Assembly (NCBI GenBank): GCA_920105625.2
Contig: OV050033.1
Coordinates: 130,881,821-130,945,820 of the forward strand
Length of the DNA stretch: 64,000 nucleotides
Origin: Clusia tigrina
Taxonomy: Eukaryota; Arthropoda; Insecta; Diptera; Clusiidae
Direction of reading: 5' to 3'
Part shown: positions 56,637 through 64,000 of the stretch, one piece after another
How the letters are laid out: each line of letters starts with the position of its first letter
Numbering within the stretch: the first letter of the stretch is position 1
Translations under genes and position numbers: made by a program
Notes under the pieces: model-generated
What the model saw: only the letters and a program-made list of their open reading frames with translations
What the model was told of the DNA's origin: nothing
Database searches by the model: none

Positions 56637-57690
56637 ACCAAAACATGTGTGATTATTTTCTGATAGTGTACGAGAAACGCAGCGCGTAGCATACGCGGTC
56701 TATGTGGTAACCGCCCAGGACCGTTTCACAACGTTTCGGCGCCTGAACGGCCAAAGACATATCTTTCGTAAGCCAAAGTATCAACGGGGGTTATAACCAA
56801 TGCAAAGTTTCATAGAAGGAGCGATATACTTGGGGTGGAGGAAGGGTTGAAATGATTTAAGCCTGCCACACATTTTTCGGTAACAAATGATCATTAAAGT
56901 CGTAGACAGTGCATGGAGACAGCGGTGGTTATTTCGATTCATAGACTCTCTGCACTCATATAGATACCAGCTGTGAGTAAGTGGGCCAATCACTCTGTCA
57001 AGAGGGTGTTTTGACAAGGAAAAATGTCATCATTTAGATATTTCCCTAACGTTAACCGTAATTGTAAATAAAGCCGATTCAATGAGATTTAAATGAAATG
57101 CCATGTTCACATTTGGTATTGAGTGATAAAATGTGGGTAAAAGGGCAGCGAGATTGAATTGGTGTGGTTGGTTTTATAATTTACCCAGCAAAATATATGA
57201 ATGATGATTTGATATCAGGGTCCATGTAAGCTATATAGTACCGGTACAAATCGAGAGAACGACAAATTTGTTGTCAGTGCGATCAAAAAAACAAATAAAG
57301 ATCTGAAATCCCTAACAAATTTCTAAAGCTCAGTAATTTGGTGTTTGGATACTTGGTTTACAGTAGCAATTTGATTAAGTAACGGTAGGAAGAAGAGTTA
57401 CACCTCCGTAGAAACTAATCCCACCATATGCCCGCGTTGCTAAAGTTTGGAACAGACCATGTTAAAGATAAACTATAATCGATGAATAAGTATTTTGAGG
57501 CTCAGCTCTTGCGTGCCGTTCATGTCCTAACTTCAGTATTAGCAACGGGTTCAGCAGTCTTTCGTTTTTGGAAGGCAGTAACTACTATAAAAAATGAGAT
57601 ATTCAGAAGAGAACTATTACGAAATTTTGCTTTATGCTAATAGTTCGATCACTAGATTGAGCCAATTAACAGTAAGCCTGATATACAAAT
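56637..57690. other. Intergenic between the two nucleotidase exon sets, proximal part
   Basis: Searched for signal-peptide, GDN and GNHEFD exons of a second nucleotidase; none seen. No other feature. Confidence 0.4.
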
Positions 57691-57699
57691 CCTTTATTA

Positions 57700-57999
57700 A
57701 ATTATACTCTGTAGACTCACATCTCACATGAATAAGTTTGGTCTATCTTCAGATGCCATCTGTAGATTCTGGAGAAAGTGACGAAATATCACTGCACCTG
57801 TCACAGACTGCGGACCTTTAGCACACAAACGACACAGAGGTTTGGGAGAATATATCTTACATATTAGCAAGACCCCTCAACTTGATTCCTCCAAAATACA
57901 TGAATTCCTGTCGAAAATAAACCTGACAAGGGCATTACAATCGATCTTTCAGTTCGCGGTGTCTAACACCCTAAAATAAATCTAATCTAATCTAATCTA
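57700..57999 (+). pseudogene. LINE ORF2 C-terminal fragment with TCTAA tail
   Basis: Encodes NKFGLSSDAICRFWRK, one stop, then ITAPVTDCGPLAHKRHRGLG and EYILHISKTP, KIHEFLSKINLTR, with a terminal stop near 57975. (TCTAA)n follows to 57999, the same pentamer tail as the LINE at 13888-14859. Confidence 0.8.
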
Positions 58000-58194
58000 T
58001 ACTCGATATTAGTGACAAAAAACACTACCATTGATTATCGACTCTAGTGCCTAAAACTACTACTCCAATATAAATAGTTGTCTGGTAATTTGCATATTCT
58101 TCTTACTCCGCTATTCCCTGCTCTCAACCTTTTACGAGCTACAGCAAAGAATGGTGAAATCTGAAAAGAGCATAGCAGCTGGGGAAGAGTGTTT

Positions 58195-58685
58195 AGGATT
58201 AAGTAAGTCACCAGAAATATATCTCATGAATTTAGGACGTTAAGGGTTAAAACTTAACTCTCAAGGATTTAGAAAGTTAAGGATGAAGACAGAATCTTCA
58301 CGCATTTTGAGGGATAAGGATGAAGATGTAAACTCTCTCTGATTGTGAATGTTAAGCATGAAAACGTAGCTCTAAGGGATTTCGAGTGATAAGGATGAAG
58401 ACGCACGAGTAACTATGACGAATTTAGATGGTTTATGATGAAGGCGTAACTCTCACGGATTTCGAGTGCTAAGGATGAACACGTAACTCTAACGAATTTT
58501 GAGTGATAAGGATGAAGACGTAACTCTCACGGTTTTTGAGAGTTAAGCATGAAGACGTACGAGTAACTATCACAAATTTAAAAGATCAAGGATTAAGATG
58601 TAACTCTCGCGAATTTTCAGGATTAGAGATGAAGACGTAACTCTCATGGATTTTGAGTGTTAAGGATGAAGACGTAACTTGAAAC
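58195..58685. repeat. ~38-bp minisatellite, about 12 copies
   Basis: Units of GGATGAAGACGTAACTCTCA and CGGATTTTGAGTGTTAA with local variants (ACGAGTAACTAT). Confidence 0.85.
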
Positions 58686-59277
58686 ATTTAGGAACTTTTA
58701 TAACTCACAAGTTCAATGAGAATTTCCTAGTCTTTTTTATTAAGCTTTCATTTGTCCTTCACACGAGCATCATTATTGTCACCGAGTTTAAGAAATGAAC
58801 GGAAGTATCAAACGATCGACTGGGAAATTCCGTAAATACACAATTTGTTGATTTACTTTTACAAGTTTCAGAAGGAACATTTGTATTAAAAAATGGGCTT
58901 AATTCTCACTTTCCTCTCAGTTGATGATAAAAAAAAGCCATAATTGGATTTACAACAAAGGAAATCGAACACTAGGTCTGAAAATATAGTGAACTTGTTT
59001 TTGTTGGGTCTTACGTCCTCAACAGAGGTATTTTTAAATATGGTAAATGTATGTAAATTTTGCGTAAAGGTCATAGCTCTGCTACCACTGAGTTCAAAAT
59101 TAAAAGACCTACTTCTAAAGGTGCTGCGTAGACCTATCAAAGAATGCAAATTTCAAATATATGTAGCTTTTCACCGGAGCGTCGTAGAACTCTTAATCAT
59201 TAAATTGAAAAAATGTGTGAAACTCATTCAATCCCCAAGTTATTCCCTTGAAAAAGAAACAATGAAAGCATTAAGAC

Positions 59278-59400
59278 CAGGGGTGCAGAGTTGTCAAATA
59301 ACGTCTCCAACTCCGACTCCACGTCCCTCTCCTAAAATTTTGAATACACTACTCGGACTGCAACTTCAACTATGATTTCGGCTCTGATTCCAATTGAAAT
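59278..59400. repeat. ACTCCG-type dispersed repeat copy
   Basis: GTGCAGAGTTGTCAAATAAC then TCTCCAACTCCGACTCC matches GTGCGGAGTGGTCAAATAAT then TCCAACTTCGACTC at 1767. The two loci are therefore copies of one element carrying a variable hexamer array. Confidence 0.7.
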
Positions 59401-59419
59401 TATAATAAATATTTTAATA

Positions 59420-59680
59420 CTTCTACTACAACCCTGGCTAACCCCTCGTTTTCTAAAAATTTGGTAACACCGGAATTAAGATTAATTAAGACCATACTAA
59501 TTTGGCAACACTGGAATTAACACTGATTAAGAGACCGTGCTTTCTAACAATTTGGTAACACTAGAAACAGATCTACTACAACCCTGGTTAACCCCTTGCA
59601 TTCTAACAATTTGGTAACACTATAATAGACACTGATTAAGACTACGGTTTCTAACAATTTGGTAACACTGGTCACAAATA
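59420..59680. repeat. ~53-bp minisatellite (TTTGGTAACACT)
   Basis: TTCTAACAATTTGGTAACAC recurs five times with CACTGATTAAGA between. CTACTACAACCCTGGYTAACC occurs twice as a longer-range unit. Confidence 0.8.
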
Positions 59681-59699
59681 TACTATGAATATTGATATT

Positions 59700-60237
59700 C
59701 TATACAAAAACCATCAAAATTGCTAGGTCGTATAAGAAAGCAAATACAAATTCGTTAAAAATGTCGGCTTCGCCTAGTGTTGCTGTTGTTGTTGTGAGTT
59801 GAGTTTGACAAATCGAACGCGGTTCCTATAAGAAATGCCTGTAAGAGTCTCAACACTGTCAATTACTTTTGAATTAGACACAGAATGTTTTGAGTATATA
59901 AAAAAAATACATGCAAAAATATTGTAAAGCTTGTTAGGGAAAATTTGTGAATTGTTTAATCATAGAGGAACTACTTTCCATTCCCCTGCTACTTGACTGT
60001 TCCACCCCTGACTAGTTTAACTTGTCCACAAAAATATTTAAATCTCACGACAGTCAAAATAAGTAATGACGTCAGAGTCAAGGGACATACAAAGAGGCTC
60101 ACATGTGAGTGTTTGAATTTTTTTACAGAACTGAGATCGTTTATGTAAAGTAATTCCATTGTGGTTAACAATATCTTAAAAATAAAAATCAAAACTATCA
60201 AAATTTCGTCCTCAAATTAAACGAGTTTCATTTGCAG
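59700..60237. other. Unassigned sequence before the second nucleotidase exon set
   Basis: No start exon or promoter motif recognised upstream of 60238. Confidence 0.35.
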
Positions 60238-60392
60238 ATAAAGAAGTTCAAACAGCTCAAATTTCATGGCGTGAAAGGTTAAACGAATTTCATCGCGTCA
60301 TCGGCAGTTCGAACGTTTACTTGCAGAAGGAGGAGTGCTCCAATGGAGAATGCAATTTAGGAAACTTCTTCGCAGATGCCATACTACATGCT
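60238..60392 (+). CDS. Second nucleotidase set, exon A (homologue of exon 5)
   Basis: Acceptor TTTGCAG; 155 bp, beginning in phase 1 exactly as exon 5 does (AT AAA GAA). Contains CSNGECNLGNFFADAILHA; the donor is GTAGGT. Confidence 0.85.
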
Positions 60393-61128
60393 GTAGGTAG
60401 AAAACAAAACCGAACAACGAACAAAAAGTAAATTAGTGCCACAATATTTTTAGTTCAAACAAAAAAATCAACACAACACATCACATCGGAGTAATGTATC
60501 CATGGCTTTAGTTACGGCGGGTACATTCCGAGTGGCCTTACCACCGGGAAGTGAGTATGATTCCCTTCTAGTATAACCAGTGCAGAAATTATAGATTTCC
60601 TCTCTCTTCGTAGACCTAACTTACAGTGCTTTGTACACAATGTGCCCCTGGGAGAATTACATCTATGCTTTTACCCTGAAAGGACAAATAATACGTGAAC
60701 TACTGGAGCATAGTGTTGCTCCTATGCAGCCCACACAAAACCCTCCCGTTTCGAAAATCCTGGTACAAGTCTCAGGCATCAAAGTCGCTTACAACATCTC
60801 AGAAGTGATTGGCTCACGTATTGTGGATCTTAAAGTGATTTGTCAAAACTGCACTCTACCGATGTATGTGGATCTGGAAGATGAGCAATATTATCGTTTA
60901 GTGGGCATGGCATATTTACTCAATAGTTACCCATTAGTGAACAAAAATGCTATTGATATAGAGTAAGTACACATTCGTTTTTAAAATCATTAGAAATATT
61001 GAATAATTGTAACCACGCATTCGTCGTTTAGGGATGGTCCTCAGGATTTGGAAGCTTTCATCAATTATATGCAGATAAATGAGCCGATAAGTACCGGTAT
61101 AGAAGGCAGAATCTCAATATTGAAATAA
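60238..61128 (+). CDS. C-terminal half of a second 5'-nucleotidase (4 exons; truncated paralogue or alternative 3' cassette)
   Basis: Exons 60238-60392, 60454-60550, 60614-60962 and 61032-61128 align with exons 5-8 of the upstream gene. Splice phases are the same and lengths near-equal (155/158, 97/100, 349/358, 97/118 bp). Recognisable: ECNLGNFFADAI, NVSMALVTAGTFR, YTMCPWEN, the CQNC pair and a terminal STGIEGRISILK. No signal peptide or metallophosphoesterase exons were found between 56560 and 60237. Pocket changes: the NTGALR counterpart is TAGTFR (Asn lost, Arg kept), Phe of SPFEN is Trp, and FLTTGGDG reads YLLNSYPL (Phe to Tyr; GGD lost). The frame is open throughout. It could be alternative 3' exons spliced from exon 4 (phase 1 fits), a truncated duplicate, or a young pseudogene. 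Confidence 0.85.
60454..60550 (+). CDS. Second nucleotidase set, exon B (homologue of exon 6)
   Basis: Acceptor TTTTTAG, donor GTGAGT. Only the second half (NVSMALVTAGTFRVALPPG) aligns with exon 6. The first half is Lys/Asn/His-rich and unlike it, so either the acceptor is misplaced or this part has decayed. Length and phases still match. Confidence 0.75.
60614..60962 (+). CDS. Second nucleotidase set, exon C (homologue of exon 7)
   Basis: The acceptor is TTCGTAG. 349 bp encode NLTYSALYTMCPWEN through VNKNAIDI. The fold-defining segments LKGQIIRELLEHSV and VSGIKVAYN are conserved, while the GGDGF segment is replaced. The donor is GTAAGT. Confidence 0.88.
61032..61128 (+). CDS. Second nucleotidase set, exon D (homologue of exon 8)
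   Basis: The acceptor is CGTTTAG. Encodes DGPQDLEAFINYMQI to ISILK, then TAA at 61126-61128. Candidate poly(A) signals AATAAA lie at 61135-61140 and 61161-61166. Confidence 0.85.
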
Positions 61129-61569
61129 TAAGAAAATAAAATTGGTAATTCAAATGAAGAAATAAAAATATCGAACATACGTATTGGACTGTTGAGTTAC
61201 TGGTGATTATGAAATGTAAAATATATGGATATTGTTTGTTTACCTGCAAGCTATCTATATAAAGCTGTCTCGTACCCACTGATGGAAATTGCTACAGTAA
61301 CATACGATTTATCGTATCTGGTTCTCATAGATTAGAGGTTTCTGTGTTATTTCACATAATCCAGAGATAGAAATAGAAAATCATTTTCCTACCCATATGA
61401 TGACGGTGGTGGTGGAACGGCGTTAGTACACAATCGTAACTAACTAAAAAACAACAACAACAAATCATGACTAGCTAAAAACAACAAAATAGCAGATTAC
61501 AGAGCCGAAATATTATTTAAATTTATTTTGACAGGTTTGTAAAGTAGAGGTTACAGGTTCAGAATAATA

Positions 61570-61776
61570 TATTATTATTATTATTGTACCTTGAACCATA
61601 ATCAATTATGAGTGCAAAGTGTTGGGGGAATGTGTACTAGCTACAGAGGCTTTCGACTCGAAGAGAAAAAGATTTTTTAGAAAGAAGCATTTTGGAGACC
61701 AAGCCCGTGGCAGGATTTGAACCTACGACCCTCGGGGTGTGAGTCTATGCTTACTACTAGACCACAGAGGGCGGCC
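61570..61776 (-). repeat. tRNA-derived SINE (family A), full-length
   Basis: Minus strand: GCCCTCTGTGGTCTAGTAGT (A-box with one change), B-box GGTTCAAATCC, the GGGCTTGGTCTCC, GAGTCGAAAGCCTCTGTAGC and TAGTACACATTCCCCC blocks, CATAATTGATTATGG, and a (TAA)n tail. Best reference copy in the window. Confidence 0.9.
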
Positions 61777-63048
61777 AGAAAAATGTAATAAACAGGCTAA
61801 ACACAAAAAAATAAAAAGAGGATACTCAATCTGAACAATGGAATAAACATGATAAACACCACTTTAACACTACGCAGTAAATATATAGGCGCTCACTCAT
61901 ATTAAATGTTTATGGCAAAATCTGCAGTTTATGTAAAAATTATACAAAATCTACAAAACAATAGGTTGTTTTTTCTTACCTTGAAATCTATAATTGTCAA
62001 GGGAAATGCTGCCAAAACAAACACAGTGCAAAAAAAAAGTAGAAAAATTTTATTTCCGCTTGTACTTGAATAAAATAGTAAAAAAGTATTCTGTATTAAA
62101 TAATTGAGCTTAATTTCTAAATGAAAGGGGACAAAAATGTTATGAGTCGAATGCTGTAGAATATAACATATACTGACCACACTTATTGGACATATAACAA
62201 TTACATCTGATTGGGCAAGCTTAGATGAATGATAAAAAGACAAAATTGCTCACAATATACTCGTATATCACAGTATATTTCTTTTGCAGACTTTCATTCG
62301 AAATTCTCATTGAGGAATTATGAAATGGTTTAAATTCCTTTACGACAATATTTCAAAATTCTGATAAGAATTGCTGACGACCAGTTCATTTAAGTCAGAC
62401 ACTTTTGCAGAATTTAATTCACAGTTTTCGTGTTACGGCGGGAGTTTTGACCATTGGAAACGAGTTGTTCCCACAGATTCTTTGGTCAGGCCATCTAAGT
62501 AAGTAAGTTATAGTGCTAAAAATAACCGGGTGCTAATGCCTTTTTCTTCAACACAGTGAATAAATTTGTTTCTTAAATATTTACTTAAAATGATTTACAT
62601 TTTCCTTTTTTTTCAAATGATATTTTCTTTTTCTTTGTTTCAATTTTTCATTTTATTTACCCTCACTATTATATTTAATACTAATATTTATTACAATTGT
62701 AATCATAAAGCATTAGCTTCCAAGCATATCGACTAATTTTTTCAATTTAATTATTTCAAGGAGAACATACATATTTCACTTTTTTTCTCCTGGTAGTACG
62801 TGAATATTTATATTAGACGTAGTCGATTCGGATCTTGTATCGAGCTCGTACCGAGTTGTGCGAATAAAACAGCAAACGAGTAAGGGGTTAATTTGGCAGC
62901 ACTGTTTCAAAAAAGCACTGAGAAATAAAAAATCCCACGGAAATTTTTATGGGTAAGTTTTAATCTCGCTGGTTTTCAAGCAATTTTCAATATTGGAAGC
63001 GAGTGTAGAAAAACTCACTCGTTTCATCCGAGTATAATTACTCGATAA
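61777..63048. other. Intergenic, unassigned
   Basis: AT-rich. GTTACGGCGGG at about 62434 also occurs in the second nucleotidase set, but the match is too short to call a third copy. Confidence 0.3.
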
Positions 63049-63049
63049 C

Positions 63050-63364
63050 TTTTTCCATACAAAATTCTACCCTATCCTCGATAAGTTGGGGAATCGAATA
63101 CGCCTTTAAAATCGACTGCTAATAAAATAAGAATAAGCACAATAAAATCTCATGGTTTTGTTTTTCTCCCTTCTTTTTATGTGACAAAAACATTTCCAAG
63201 TTTTAATATTTATATCAAGTACATTAATATGCAAAAAATAATAAAGAAATAGTACTAGCTCAAGGCCATCAGCTAATTACCACATTTATTTTTCGTTGGT
63301 TTAATATAAGGCGTATTCGCTTCGCCATCCTATCGAGGATAGGACAGACTTTTGTATGAAAAAG
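63050..63364. mobile_element. Inverted-repeat element (MITE-like)
   Basis: Arms 63050-63107 and 63307-63364 are near reverse complements, sharing CCTATCCTCGATA, CATACAAAA and CGAATACGCCTT. The ~200-bp interior has no ORF. Confidence 0.65.
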
Positions 63365-64000
63365 ATACGAATCGAATACGCCTAGTCAAAAAAATATCAT
63401 TTACACTGTATAATATAGTTGGGGCCTTACCTTTTTGCGACTGCTACCAGGGTTCTGTGTTCAACTTTAAATTCTTCATTTCCTCTTTCTTGGAAAATCG
63501 AGCGCGCATATTTACATAAAGAAATTGGAAAAATTAATACTGTTTTCGTTTCTCGTCATTCAGTTACAAATCGGAATTTGCAAAACACATTTGGTGTTAA
63601 AGTGGCAGCGGATAAACAGCCAGCGAGGCTAGTTCTGTATTGTTAAGGCAGGCAATAGAATGTGTGTTAAAAATTGCGAAAAATTAAATGCTGAAATATG
63701 TTTTAGCTAAAATTTTGCTTAACGAATTTTGCGAGTGTGCTTTGAGAAATCAACCAAAAAAGAAGTAAGCAAAGAGGATGTTCGTATTTCTGTTTCTTTT
63801 AATTTGCAAACATAACCACAAAAAGTGAAAAATGCAAGAAATGACAAAATTCAACGAAGTCGAACAAAAAAAGAGGAAATCAGGCGAAAATAAATGATTA
63901 AAAATAGAAGACAACAATAAAACGCAAAATTCAAAATTAAATTTAAAAAAATTAATCAAGTTTCGGCAAATTGTATATTCAAAGAACCAAATGCGAAACG
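63365..64000. other. Right edge, unassigned
   Basis: A 75-codon frame (63419-63646) without domain. Sequence then turns purine-rich. Confidence 0.3.

Noticed and set aside
62360..62500. Possible third nucleotidase exon (GTTACGGCGGG shared with 60454-60550)
   Set aside because: Only 11 bases match and no neighbouring exons or conserved residues follow.

Overview
The window is AT-rich, intron-rich nuclear DNA of a higher fly. The WD40 protein encoded here reads almost like Drosophila Fizzy-related. Introns are bounded by GT..AG, and non-coding space is filled with dipteran-type transposon debris: I-superfamily, R1-clade and RTE-like LINEs, mariner-family transposons, tRNA-derived SINEs, MITEs and minisatellites. 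A tephritid-like fly would fit, but the genus cannot be fixed from sequence alone.

Three coding units are supported, all on the + strand. (1) 20650-23924: the last three exons (353 aa, all seven WD40 blades) of fizzy-related (fzr/Cdh1), the APC/C activator. The N-terminal exon or exons were not found in the 20.6 kb upstream. (2) 36311-56560: a complete eight-exon secreted 5'-nucleotidase-family protein of 556 aa, with a 13.2-kb first intron packed with repeats. (3) 60238-61128: four exons homologous, with identical splice phases, to exons 5-8 of that gene. They have no N-terminal half of their own, and key substrate-pocket residues are changed. They are either a truncated tandem duplicate or an alternative 3' cassette for the shared exons 1-4.

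Layout. 1-20 kb: minisatellites (including a GATA-motif-rich array), LINE fragments, SINE copies, a LINE with intact target-site duplications inside a minisatellite, and fold-back/MITE-like inverted repeats. 20.6-24.5 kb: fzr, with an R1-clade LINE remnant in its last intron. 24.5-36 kb: intergenic, with tandem repeats, a perfect 26-bp-stem hairpin at 28.3 kb, a 1.3-kb fold-back element and a mariner remnant. 36.3-56.6 kb: the nucleotidase, whose first intron holds a TATAAAATAGG array, two SINE families, a rearranged mariner, an 879-bp pure (AT)n tract inside an older minisatellite, an endonuclease fragment and an RTE-like LINE fragment. 56.6-64 kb: LINE tail, two minisatellites, the second nucleotidase exon set, a full-length SINE and a terminal inverted repeat.

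The points most worth following are the phase-matched second C-terminal cassette of the nucleotidase with its degenerate nucleotide pocket, and a tRNA-derived SINE family whose 3' tail is shared with a LINE in the same window, suggesting the LINE mobilises it.
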